Part shown: one piece after another, positions 9,400-19,159 of the stretch
How the letters are laid out: each line of letters begins with the position of its first letter
Position numbering within the stretch: the stretch's first letter is position 1
Notes under the pieces: generated by a model
What the model was told of the DNA's origin: nothing
Seen by the model: only the letters and a program-made list of their open reading frames with translations
Database searches by the model: none
Source: Prostheceraeus crozeri
Lineage: Eukaryota > Platyhelminthes > Polycladida > Euryleptidae
DNA: 64,000 nt
Direction of reading: 5' to 3'
Assembly: GCA_907163375.1 (NCBI GenBank)
Contig: CAJQUW010008996.1
Span: 191,001-255,000 of the forward strand
Made by a program: the position numbers and the translations under genes

Positions 9400-9891
9400 C
9401 TAGTTTAACACATTGAGTTGAGTATGAATGTGTTTTATGCGACATAAGAGCAAGTTGGATCCATGCTCATGAAATGAATCTAGTCGAGATGCAATTTTTG
9501 CCATGTGTCGCTGATAGAAATCTTTGGGATCATGTATCGTCTCTGCAGAATAGGATGCAAAATGAAACACTACACGTTCACCTGCATGTTCATCAGTCAC
9601 TTTCTCAAATTCAATCTCTGCAACTAATCGTCCTTTCACATCTTTATTCATCAAACTGTCCATGAGCTGTTGGAAAACGAAGTAACCTTTAGCGATAGCA
9701 AATTCTAAGTCTGCCTTTTCATGATGAAAGGAGATGATGTAGTCCCTAATCACACCACGAAGACTTTGTCGATGAAAACTTAGTGAACAAAATTCATTCG
9801 TAAACTTTACTGCTTCTGTCATCTTTCTTCCTTTCACTTCGGAGACATAGCATGAATGACATTCAGGTGTAACAAGGCACGCTGATGCCAA
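9400..9891 (-). CDS. Free-standing copy of the polymerase N-terminal helical module (2)
   Basis: A 163-residue open frame, the second free copy of the module. It carries MNKDVKGRLVAEIEF, then FASYSAETI, FYQRHMAKIASRL and HIHTQLNVL at the end. This lines up block by block with the gene at 6765 and with the polymerase N-terminal region. Of the two free copies it is the closer to the polymerase in the SNLL/SGLV-x-x-I step before the last strand. Function is unknown. It is the first gene of the leftward block as seen in the window. Confidence 0.65.
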   Translation of the reverse strand: MASACLVTPECHSCYVSEVKGRKMTEAVKFTNEFCSLSFHRQSLRGVIRDYIISFHHEKADLEFAIAKGYFVFQQLMDSLMNKDVKGRLVAEIEFEKVTDEHAGERVVFHFASYSAETIHDPKDFYQRHMAKIASRLDSFHEHGSNLLLCRIKHIHTQLNVLN

Positions 9892-9986
9892 ATCTGGTCT
9901 CTGTTTTTCCGTCCGACGCTTGCTTCACCCGCTAGAGCGATTTTCATAAACATTCTAACTCTGTCGTTTTTTTTTCTTTTTTTCAC

Positions 9987-10505
9987 CGAAACTTCACCGA
10001 CCCAACTTTTGACGACAAACACGATGGGATGGGTCTCGGAGCTCAATTCCAACATTTTGAAATTTTTTTTTCACGAAAAAATCCTAAGTGTCGAGACCAC
10101 CGTAGTGAAACATTTTCGAAAAAAATTTTTTTGGACGAATTTCAACCTGAAACCTTGATAGAAGTTTGTTTCACATGATTCTGAACAACTTTGGTCTTTT
10201 CGACCAATTTGGTCAGTTGAGTCGTTGGGGGGGGGGCGGTTTTTTCAGCGAAACTTCACTGACCCAACTTTTGACGACAAACACGATGGAATGGGTCTCG
10301 TACCTCAATTCCAACTTTTTGAAATTTTTTTTTTCACGAAAAAATCCTAAGTGTCGAGACCACCGTAGTGAAACATTTTCGAAAAAAATTTTTTTGGACG
10401 AATTTCAACCTGAAACCTTGATAGAAGTTTGTTTCACATGATTCTGAACAACTTTGGTCTTTTCGACCAATTTAGTCAGTTGAGTCGTTGGGGGGGGGGG
10501 CGGTT
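9987..10505. repeat. Two tandem 262-bp units
   Basis: The segment starting CGAAACTTCAC at 9987 recurs at 10249 with a period of 262 bases and few differences. Each unit ends in a run of ten or more G. It follows directly on the leftward gene block of the virus-like element and may be its terminal or subterminal repeat region. The window does not show the partner end. Confidence 0.85.
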
Positions 10506-10585
10506 TTCTCCTCACGGACCCATTCCTCCCAACACATCCTTGGCGAACTCCCTCACCTTCCTGCCAGAGGGGGGGGTTAAGTCAG

Positions 10586-10781
10586 CCTGATGACTCAGCA
10601 TCTCACATTTTGGGCTTGAATTTGGGATGTGCTTCCTGATGACTCAGCATTTCACATTTTGGGCTTGAATTTGGGATGTGCTTCCTGATGACTCAGTATT
10701 TCACATTTTGGGCTTGAATTTGGGATGTGCTTTCTGATGACTCAGCATTTCACATTTTGGGCTTGAATTTGGGATGTGCTT
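10586..10781. repeat. Four tandem 49-bp units, each with TGACTCA
   Basis: Units begin at 10586, 10635, 10684 and 10733. Each contains TGATGACTCAGCAT and then TTTGGGCTTGAATTTGGGAT. The AP-1-type heptamer is at 10591, 10640, 10689 and 10738. There are no unique spacers, so this is a minisatellite and not a CRISPR array. Confidence 0.9.
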
Positions 10782-11030
10782 ACTACTCAGGTGAAACATC
10801 TCGCACTATTAAGGCAAGACTCAATGAGCGTAACCTCAAGTTCATCAAAATTCTTTCAGCATGCTGAAGAACACAACACCAATATCCGAAATAGTTTATC
10901 TTGGAAGATCCTAAAGAGTGAACGCAACAATGCCGAGAGAAAAACCGTAGAGGCCATTTTCATACATAATAAGAATAATTTGATTAACGGTTGCTGCGGC
11001 GAGACATTATTACCTTTTTTGAGATAAATT
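10782..11030 (+). pseudogene. C-terminal end of a GIY-YIG protein (Penelope-like remnant)
   Basis: The frame ends in WKILKSERNNAERKTVEA followed by IFIHNK and an asparagine/glycine turn. This resembles the end of GIY-YIG nuclease domains fused to Penelope-like reverse transcriptases, with R-x-x-x-E as the late catalytic step. The N-terminal part and the GIY-YIG signature itself are absent; the frame starts straight out of the 49-bp array. It is therefore probably a truncated 3' end of a different Penelope family from the one at 13.7-26.2 kb. Confidence 0.45.
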
Positions 11031-11911
11031 CATTTTTGTATTTCCTTTTATATAAGCTTTTAATACTTTTCTAATATTTTTTGTGAATTATGCTTTCTTG
11101 TATTCCACAAATTGATGCACAGTGTTTACTATATATATATAGTTGTTTGTTAATTTTTAAGCCGCTGGTCGGCCTTCAATTGTCTTACCATAGTTAGTTT
11201 TGCATCTTCATTTCATAGTTCATGCATGTTTTTCTTATCTTTGTCTGTAGTTGATGAGCTGTTCGAAATATCTAAGTAATAATTTTGAATATTGATTTAC
11301 GGCTGTAAAACATCTGTGCATTCTATTGAATACCCTTTTTAAGGAATACGAAAGCTTGGTATATTAGAAATTTTGTTTTTTTTATTCCTGAGAAAGCCAG
11401 AGGCTATTTCTGACATAGTGTATAATATCCAGGAATGGTCAAACAATTACGTTCTTTATATTCCAGATTCTCATTGCCATCAAGTAGCTAAAACTCTCCC
11501 TAACTTTGTTATCCGTATTTCTTTGTTAAAAAAATGATGGTAAAACTATTTACAGGGTGTGGTCAAGCTTTCCATGCTCACGCATCATCATCATTAGGTC
11601 AAAGTAGTATTTTACAATTATATGATGAAATATAAACTGTTTTCTAAAGCAATGAAAATAAAAAAAGCATGTAGTTATAAAAACACTGTTTTTTAACATC
11701 AGAAAACATTATTTTTTATAAATAAATAACGTGTTTTTTATAAACAAACCTAGTCGTGATAACTCCCGGAGACATCGGAATAAAATCTAAATAGCAGTAT
11801 TGTTCTCGGAAACAGCCAATGTTTCTGTATAAACTATAGTCGGAAAGTTGACCGATTAGGCCTACCTCCATGGACCGTCAAAGGCTATTGATTTACAGCA
11901 ACACTCTAAAC
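11031..11911. other. AT-rich stretch, no gene seen
   Basis: Low-complexity AT-rich DNA with a short TA run near 11130. I see nothing coding. It may be the 3' untranslated part of the GIY-YIG remnant. Confidence 0.4.
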
Positions 11912-12796
11912 CAGGGATGTCCAATTACATTTTCAGGCGGGCCAAATATCAAGTGTCACCCTCTGTGCGGGCCAAAGAAGATAAGATTATACACTTTACT
12001 ACACAGTACATGAAAATTGTTTTAAAAAGCATATATTCAGCGTAACCAATTCTATTTCGAATAGGTTCTACAATAACATACATGTAGGTATGTTAGACAA
12101 AGCCTCAAGCTAAATCAATGGATATTTTTTTTAATGTGAAACATGACATTTTACAAGGAAACGTTTCTTTACATCTGGCGTAAAACTAGTTGTCGAAGTT
12201 CGGAGTATATCCTGCAAAAGCTCATAAGTGAGTTTTGAACGTAATTTACTTTTATTAAGTTTCATTGCCGAAAACGTTTGCTCGCAAATGTAAGTACTTC
12301 CGAAAAGACAGCCAGTTTTCTTGGCATGTTGTTTCAGATTTATAATCTTGGTATTGTCGAGATCAGCATAGAATTTCAACAGCGATTTCCCTCGGTATTG
12401 GTTTTTTTGAAATTCAGAGCACTGTAAATCAATGAGCTCTAATTGAATCGAGGATGGAACCTGGTCTGGTGACACGGAAAAAGGGTCGGCAAAAGTTGAA
12501 ATTTCGACATTTCGTCGTTAATACCTTTTCTTAAATTCTTCGTCCAATTTTTCGAAATCAGAGATATAACGTAAACATATATTTTTAACTACATCTTCGG
12601 CAGGAAATAACAATTTACACACAACAATTTTACTAACAATACAATGAGTAGCAAGATTTAAACTAGAAACTGAGCCAGAGAATTTATTAAACACAGATAT
12701 TAATCTGTCCATCAATTGCCGGTCTATAGTCGCGGGCAACAGAAAATGACATCGCGGGCCAGAGTTGGCCCGCGGGCCGTATTTTGGACACCCCTG
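11912..12796 (-). mobile_element. Deleted hAT transposon with perfect 8-bp target duplication
   Basis: Ends are CAGGGATGTCCAA (left) and TTGGACACCCCTG (right), inverted matches with one difference. The flanks are CTCTAAAC at 11904-11911 and CTCTAAAC at 12797-12804, a perfect 8-bp duplication as hAT elements make. Near both ends lie copies of GCGGGCC. At 885 bp only the transposase C-terminus is left, so it depends on another copy to move. Confidence 0.93.
12131..12739 (-). pseudogene. hAT transposase C-terminus
   Basis: One leftward frame runs 12739-12131 with a stop near 12518. The blocks ELIDLQCSEF, FYADL, FGSTYICEQTFSAMKLNK and SKLRSKLTYELLQDILR are the hAT dimerisation domain of the GTF2IRD2/SPIN-like branch. 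The BED finger and the first catalytic part are deleted; the coding remnant starts almost at the right inverted repeat. It cannot act as a transposase. Confidence 0.88.
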
Positions 12797-12804
12797 CTCT
12801 AAAC

Positions 12805-13666
12805 AGAAGCATCTTTTTAGAAGCTGATAAGAACGATTTTGTTACAAATGTTTCATTTCGAGTCTTTCCTTTGCACAATTTTATCAAAAACTAATTTCAT
12901 GGCCATTTCATAGGGACCTTTTTGCCAAGGCGCCTCAGTAGGTCCACTCGTGTGGTATGATGCATTCCTACTTTATGACAAAATACCTCAAGTATTGTAT
13001 TAAGTTAAACAGTCATAAAGTTACATTAGTTAATAATTTTTCAGATAGCCTATGATACCCACGAGTAATGCCGATTTCAAGCAATAAAAGCGCACACAAC
13101 GTATCTCACATTTGGCCTACTCAGAGTTTTTTTCAGAGTTCGGCCATCCAAATTTTTTGAAATGCATGTGATTGCCAATACCCGAAAATCAACTCATACT
13201 ATGAATCCATGATAATGAATATGTTTATATCCAAAAAATGAAGCAACCTTGCAGTGTGAGGTCTCGATCACTTGGTTTTTCTGGAATTCGGCCGTAAAAA
13301 GTTAAACGAAAAAATGAGCTGGTTCTACAATGAACAAACGCTACCATATGTATCGTGTGCAAAGGTGTATTCAAATATATCAGAACGAAAATTGGAGGTT
13401 TAAACCGTAATTTTAAGAGATAAAAGATTCAAAACGATAAAGTTTTTTGACGAAAATTTCACACTTATGAGTTAGCAAATTTTGCCACATAGATAAATTT
13501 GAATTTGAGCAAAACCCCATCGCACATTTATAGTTTGAGATCCACTCTTAAGTGACGTAGGTTTGTAATTTTTTTCGGTAATCTTTGAATGATGTTTGGT
13601 ACATAACCTATAACTACCGTATTTGATAGGTAAGTTCAAGTGATTTCCCGTATCCGGACAACAAGT
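12805..13666. other. Gene-free stretch
   Basis: AT-rich DNA with no convincing frame, RNA gene or repeat. Confidence 0.4.
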
Positions 13667-14355
13667 TAGTAAAAGCAACGAGGATTCTTCGACGGATACC
13701 AGACTGTATTAGCAGCACGACGTTTCGCAGTCTCCTGCTTGATCACATGCATAAATGACCAGAAAATCAAGATAGGAAGTACATGAATAACATTCATCAC
13801 TTAATTGTCAAGAATCAAGACCATTATTGTCATTAAATTTACGAAGGATGTCTCTATACTACTAATGTCTGAAATAAGTAAAACGTGAGAAATTATAAAA
13901 CTGTACATAGAGTTAAGATACATTCAATCGTCTATCTAAGCTCATCTATAAGACCAAAAAAATATTTAACCCGCGTACTGCGGAGGTGGGTCAATTTGGC
14001 CCACTTGCTCATTTATAATGCGATAATTCGCAAACTATATCCGACTGGCACCCAATTTTTTCTGACATCTTACAGTTTGGTATTGCGCGAACTCAAGTGG
14101 AATTTTAGACCCAAATGTTGTATACTTTTTATGTTACAGTGATTTTAAAATTTTTACCACGCGAACGTCTGAGGTGGGTAAATCTGACCCATCCCACAAG
14201 AATGTCATTTCAGTTTCTGTATTCCGAACGACGAGTCTCCTCGCTTACAGCAGCGAAACAGTTTTTCCATGCGACTTTCCCTATTGATAACTGGCAGGGA
14301 CAGCGTACTGAAACAGCCAATGAAATTCAAGTAAATGCCAAACAATGGAATTTCG

Positions 14356-14489
14356 GTTGGATGAGAGAAGTCCTTTTTGTATTGATAAATACAGCTTTAT
14401 TAGGACGAGCCCTTTCGGAAGGCTTCCGAAAGGCCTCGTCCTAATAAAGCTGTGTTTTATCAATACAAAAAGGACTTCTCTCATCCAAC
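14356..14489. repeat. 134-bp near-perfect hairpin
   Basis: The left arm starts GTTGGATGAGAGAAGTCC and the right arm ends with its inverse. The arms of about 60 bases are almost identical around a short loop near 14422. It lies in the 5' untranslated part of the piggyBac. It may be a small fold-back element inserted there, or a piece that folds in RNA. Confidence 0.9.
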
Positions 14490-14576
14490 TCAGAATGTCT
14501 GGTCCTTTATTCTCAACAATGGAATTTCCGCTCATGGCGTGAGAAGTGAAAACCGAGTGACTTACATTCTCGAGAG

Positions 14577-16379
14577 ATGGCTGAGCGTTACCCGCAGCGA
14601 ACCCGGCGTCCTGTAGAACTGTATGGTTATATTGTCGACGACGACGAGTCTGATATCTGTTCAAAGGACAACGACGAAGATCAGAGTGATTCTGAGGTAG
14701 ATGCATCGATGTCTTCAGCCGTGCACTCAAGCCACATCTCTAGTGACGAAGCTGCATCGTGTGACGATGATGACGCCACTGATGGTGATACTACGCCTAG
14801 GCCTACTTCTCCTGACGAACATGCCACTTCAAATTCAAATTTCTACAAGTGACGGTGTGGAACGATTCAGTGGCGAATTACATCACCTCCGTCGTCTCAA
14901 ACGCGATCAGTGAATGTTTTACGTCAACGTCGATCTATTCATCGTCATGTACGAGATAAACATTTGTCATTACCAGCAGACACTTTCCTTCACGTCTTCC
15001 ATGGAGATCTGATTGAGAAAGCTCTCATTGCAACCAATGCTAAGCTGACTGTATCGAATTCAAACGCAAGTTGCGTTCGTCTTGATGAATTTTACGGCTT
15101 TGTGGTACTGTTGATGGCTGGTGCCTATCACGATAATCACTTGTCGATTGACGAACTTTTCCATACTGAACGTGGAAGGCCTATCAACAATGCCACGATG
15201 TCAAGGGAGCGGTTCTCACTTATCCTGCGTCATCTCCGCTTTGATGACCATAACACGAGAACTGAGAGACGACGGGTAGATAAACTGGCACCGATTCGTG
15301 AAGTATGGGAATTATTCGTGTCACGGCTACGATCGTCATACAACCCCGGACCTAACTGCACTATTGACGAAATGTTGACTCCATTCAGGGGCAAGTGCCC
15401 ATTTCGTCAACACATTCCATCAAAGCCCGCCAAGTACGGCATTTAAAGATATGGTGGTTGTGCGATTCGGAAACCTTTTACCCATTCAACGGCCAAGTAT
15501 ACTGTGGTAGACAGCCAAATGATCATAAACGTGAAGTTGGACAATCCAAGCGAGTAGTGATCGATCTGACGGAGCCATTGTTCAACAGCGGAAGAAACAT
15601 TTGCGCTGATAACTTCTTTTCATCCTATGATCCTCTTTTGGAATTGAAGCAGCACAATATAACATACCTCGGGACCATGAGAAAAAACAAGAAGGAAATT
15701 CCTGCAGACTAACCTGAAGGACTAACCTCTCCACGGGAGGTTAGTGCATTCTTCTCTGTTCGGACATTTCGAACATGCAACACTTGTTTCATACATTCCG
15801 AAAAAAGGCAAATGTGTTGTTCTTCTATCATCTTCGCATTTTGACAATTGTGTTGATTCTGCGCCGCCATACAAACCGGATATAATCCCTGACTGCAATT
15901 CACAAAAGTGTGGTGTTGACGTAATGGACTCGATGGTAGCGCATTTCACCACACGAAGAGCAACGAGAAGATGGCCCGTGCGACTCTTCATGACTATGAT
16001 TGATGTCGGAGCGCTTGCAGGCTATGCCTTGTATCACACGATTTTTGAATCGATCTCCAAGAACAAAAGAGATCGTTTCCGTTATCTTTTGAGTGTCTCC
16101 GAAGAGCTGATGAGAATTGCAATTTCATCTAGGAATGTTTCACTCACCTTTCCTCAATCATCTCGCCGCGTTTTGGATCAAATGCAGTACAATGTAGCTT
16201 CGACCAATTCGTCTACTTCCGCGAGGAGATCACCAAATCTGAAGCGGGGCCGCTGCTGCATTTGTCCTCACAGATCTTCGGCTTCGAAGCATTCGCGTCT
16301 GTGTGATCAGTGCAAACGGTTTGTTTGTAAACTACACAGTCATGAAACCTGTTCATGTGATCAATGTTTAGATATTTGA
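14577..16379 (+). pseudogene. piggyBac transposase (DDE_Tnp_1_7), broken
   Basis: The N-terminus (14577) is acidic, as usual in the family. The catalytic region reads RERFSLILRHLRFDDHNTR, then the first aspartate in CTIDEML (about 15360), the second in ICADNFFSSYD (about 15605) and the third in KCGVDVMDSM (about 15915), followed by RRATRRWP. The C-terminus has the cysteine-rich zinc-binding tail (about 16250-16375). There is a stop near 14850 and shifts of frame near 15440 and 15735, so it is not functional although all three catalytic residues remain. Full-length members are about 550-600 residues, which this matches. Confidence 0.92.
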
Positions 16380-16839
16380 TGCATATGCTGCCAAGTAGGC
16401 CTGTGCATGCAAGTCTTTGAATTCTGTTATGAGATGCATGATAAATGTTGACAATTTGATTATTGAATTTTATTTGTTCTCCTGCAGACTGCCAATGTGT
16501 GTAGCCTATACTGAATTATAACAATACATGCATAGTTCAAAAAAATCATCTAGAACAGACATTGTAGGGGGCCTACATATAAAAGTAGGCTTATAGTAGT
16601 AAGTCTTATCAGCACCTATGACACTTATTTCAGTAAATTATCTCTAGAACATAAATGCATAAAAGTTGTATAGCATTATTGACAGATAAATACATTTGCC
16701 TACTTTAAATTAAAATGAATGAGAGACACGTTTTTAATAGTGGGTCAAATTGACCCATTTCCGCAGTCCGCGTGGTAAACAAAAATCCGCCGTACGCGGG
16801 TTAAGACATTTAGACACGAAATTAGATAAGATAATAAAA

Positions 16840-17841
16840 TCAAACATGCACAATTCTTCTACCGATACAACCATTCATCAGAGGCTCCATGCACTCAGAT
16901 ATGCAAATAGCCTCTAAAGACAAACGCTTGTTCCAATTTCTTATGTTATGATAGAGAATTTCCCACGTTACATTACATGCAGAAGAGTCTGGATGTTGTT
17001 CATCGTAGTGTATTCTCACTGCAGAAGGAGAGCCAACTCGGATATGTTCCCGGATTCTTGATTGGATTGTCCTAGACGTCTCACCGATGTATACATGGTT
17101 ACATATATTGCATATTATTTTGTACACCACGAATTTATTCAAGCAGCGATTCGGTTTCTTTGAGATAGCACAGGTATCACAAGAAGTGTCACATAAATTA
17201 CTTTCCTTTGGGCTCTTGAGAAATCTCTTCATAGGAGGCCCGCAATCAAACCGTATTCGAACCTTGTGTGAGAGACCTGTCCTTTTCAGTAACGATAATG
17301 ATTGCCTCTTGTGTTTTTCTCCCAGATAAGGAACACGCAGAAATACAGGCTTTTCCGTATTCTCAATTCTGTCATGGGTGTCTCTGTTGTTGAAGGAAGC
17401 CAAAACTCTCTTGAGGAAATTATCTGGGTATCCATTGGACCTGAAACGATCTAATACTTTGCGTATAGAATCATTTTCATTGACATCGTTGGTGGATCTT
17501 GATACCGCTCTATGTAGTTCTCCAAGAACTATGGACCTTTTCTCCGATTGAGGACCATAGGATTTCCAATGACAGATGGCACCACTATGGATAGATTTGA
17601 AATATAGCCTCGTTTGGAAATTCAAACCATCGCGATAAACCTCACAATCAAGGAAGGGCAGTACATCATTCATGGGAAATTCCATACTGAATTGAATCTT
17701 CTCATTACAGGAATTAGCCAGTCTAAGTATATGATCAGCAGACACTTCGGTAGGCCATACGATGAACACATCATCGATGTAACGTTTCCAAAGGACCGTT
17801 GCTGGTAATTCTTGTAATGTTCTGGTTTCCACAGAGTGCAT
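16840..17841 (-). CDS. Penelope-like RT C-terminus plus GIY-YIG nuclease (partial, inverted arm)
   Basis: A 333-residue open frame identical in protein sequence to the last 333 residues of the gene at 24635-25856. It holds the RT active-site motif KRYIDDVFIVW near its start. The C-terminal GIY-YIG nuclease has VVYKIICNICNHVYIGETS, R-x-x-x-R-x-x-E-H and a late glutamate. It is cut upstream of the RT motif B by the head-to-head junction, so it lacks the fingers and part of the palm and cannot encode a working RT. Confidence 0.92.
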   Translation of the reverse strand: MHSVETRTLQELPATVLWKRYIDDVFIVWPTEVSADHILRLANSCNEKIQFSMEFPMNDVLPFLDCEVYRDGLNFQTRLYFKSIHSGAICHWKSYGPQSEKRSIVLGELHRAVSRSTNDVNENDSIRKVLDRFRSNGYPDNFLKRVLASFNNRDTHDRIENTEKPVFLRVPYLGEKHKRQSLSLLKRTGLSHKVRIRFDCGPPMKRFLKSPKESNLCDTSCDTCAISKKPNRCLNKFVVYKIICNICNHVYIGETSRTIQSRIREHIRVGSPSAVRIHYDEQHPDSSACNVTWEILYHNIRNWNKRLSLEAICISECMEPLMNGCIGRRIVHV

Positions 17842-17845
17842 ATAA

Positions 17846-18695
17846 ATGTCTATAGCTATTACTCAATCTGATAACCGCATAAGCGAGATACATGGTCTTA
17901 CGAATATATCGAAAGCTACCTTCTCTGATGACCTCAGAACTATTTTGAATTACGGTCCATCTTTTCATTTGCCAAATCCCTCGCGGACTCAAACTCAACT
18001 CACAGAGTTTCGTGCTGAGCTGGAGAACTGTGCAGCAATGCTTACACGGAATGGCGAGCCTAGTGAAGTGATCAACGAGCTGTCTGGAGGACTTGTGAAT
18101 TTGTGCAAACAATTCTTGGAACCTTCAGATAGACATTCAAGAAGCACATCTAATTCTGTGCTGAAGGAGCTTCAACAAGTTCAGAAGGACACTGTAATCA
18201 TACAATCTGACAAAACAGCGAGACTTGTGGCTATGGATCGTGAAAATTACAAAGATATGTTCAACGATTGCATGATTGGATCAAGAAATTTTGTTAAAGT
18301 TCGTGATGTAAAGCCGACTACAAGACAAGCCTCATTCAATAAACAGTTGACAAACATTGCTAATAAATACAAAGATAACCAGAAGAATGTCTATGACTGG
18401 CTTATGCAATGCAGATGTTCAGAGCCATTGACCAGTGCGGCCTATGCTCTTCCCAAAGACCATAAACCTGGTAATATACGTGGAAGACCTATTGTCGCCG
18501 CCACTGATGGACCTGGTTCGAAACTGGCCAAAGCAATATCGAAGCATCTTACAAATCTATTACCCGCAGTCACTGCGCATCTCAAAGACTCTATATCTTT
18601 TGTGAATTGGATCAAATCAGTGGAATTACGTGACATTGGTGGATTTGCTACGATGGATGTATCCAACCTATACGGGAACATTCCTAAAGAGGATA
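17846..18695 (+). CDS. Penelope-like RT, N-terminal half (split by the 5.9-kb insertion)
   Basis: The frame carries FSDDLRTILNYGPSF, VAMDRENYKDM, AYALPKDHKPGNIRGRPIV (RT motif 2a region) and FATMDVSNLYGNIP (motif A with its catalytic aspartate). These are hallmarks of Penelope RTs. The ATG at 17846 straddles the head-to-head junction, so the true start is lost and the copy is 5'-truncated. The coding sequence is interrupted at 18695 by a TA-flanked element; the rest of the gene resumes at 24635 in the same frame. The 38 codons after 18695 in this frame belong to the insertion. Confidence 0.92.
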
Positions 18696-18974
18696 CCCGC
18701 CGAGCAAAAAGTCATCCGGCGGAAGTCCGCTGAATGTCTTTTTGGTGTCCGTTCGCGGTCAGTTAACGGATAGTAAACGGTGGACAAATTTTGTCCGCCG
18801 AGGACATTAAAAAGGCATAGGGCGGAAATGAAAGGACAAAGAACGGGTAGGCTAAGGTATTAGAACGGACTTCAAAGGAACAATAGCGGACATTACTTGT
18901 CCGCATTAAAATTATCTGACGGACAGTTGACGGATATGATGAATTCGCGGATTCTGAACGGACTGACCACAGAT

Positions 18975-19135
18975 AACCAACGGACTAATTACGGATTCTG
19001 ACGGACTAATTATGGACTCTGACGGACCAATTAGGGACTCGGACGGACTAAACACGGATTCTGAGGACTAAATACGGATTCTAACGGACTAATTATGGAC
19101 TCTGACGGACTAAATACGGATTCCAACGGACAAGT
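18975..19135. repeat. Subterminal array of roughly 21-bp units
   Basis: About eight units of the form ACGGACTAATTAnGGAnTCTG follow each other with small changes. Direct subterminal repeats of this kind usually bind transposase. Similar words in inverted sense occur near the right end at 24420-24620. Confidence 0.8.
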
Positions 19136-19159
19136 TTAAGATCGTCGACGGGTAGCGAA

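Larger units (their letters stand above)
1..9891. mobile_element. PolB-bearing virus-like element (Polinton/adintovirus-related), fossil, left part outside window
   Basis: One long rightward gene for a protein-primed family B DNA polymerase faces a block of small leftward genes (4813-9891). The polymerase has the domain order found in Polinton/adintovirus polymerases. The leftward block holds a TBP-like protein, an exonuclease-like protein, a RING-like protein and two duplicated gene sets. I see no integrase, packaging ATPase, protease or capsid gene; these may lie left of base 1 or be absent. No terminal inverted repeat can be paired inside the window. The polymerase is broken, with about three breaks, while most small genes look open. 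That suggests a rather young copy. The right limit is a guess at the last gene; tandem repeats begin about 100 bases beyond it. Confidence 0.8.
13970..16800 (+). mobile_element. piggyBac-type transposon inserted in the Penelope-like arm
   Basis: It is flanked by TTAA at 13966-13969 and 16801-16804. Terminal repeats begin CCCGCGTACTGCGG on the left and the inverse of CCCGCGTACGGCGG on the right. Subterminal GGGTCAATTTGGCCC/GGGTCAAATTGACCC palindromes lie near each end. The empty site is preserved in the sister Penelope arm near 25894 as a single TTAA. The coding region is broken, so this copy was most likely moved by a transposase made elsewhere. Confidence 0.95.
13667..17848 (-). mobile_element. 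Penelope-like element, inverted 5'-truncated arm, split by a piggyBac
   Basis: Read leftward, this is the 3' third of a Penelope-like retroelement: the reverse transcriptase C-terminus, the GIY-YIG nuclease and the 3' untranslated region. Without the 2.8-kb piggyBac (13970-16800) it is about 1.35 kb and matches 24852-26193 nearly base for base. It joins the rightward copy head to head at about 17848, where homology stops after ATAAATG. Inverted, 5'-truncated partial copies next to a longer copy are a known Penelope arrangement. Confidence 0.9.

Noticed and set aside
10586-10781. CRISPR-like look of four regular repeats
   Set aside because: The units are contiguous with no unique spacers, and the setting is animal DNA; it is a minisatellite.
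17087-17808. Rightward frames over the inverted Penelope arm, and their leftward twins at 24888-25609
   Set aside because: Antisense shadows of the reverse-transcriptase/GIY-YIG gene; both arms show the same shadows.
18975-19135. CRISPR-like or satellite array
   Set aside because: Short degenerate subterminal repeats of a DNA element whose exact ends are known.
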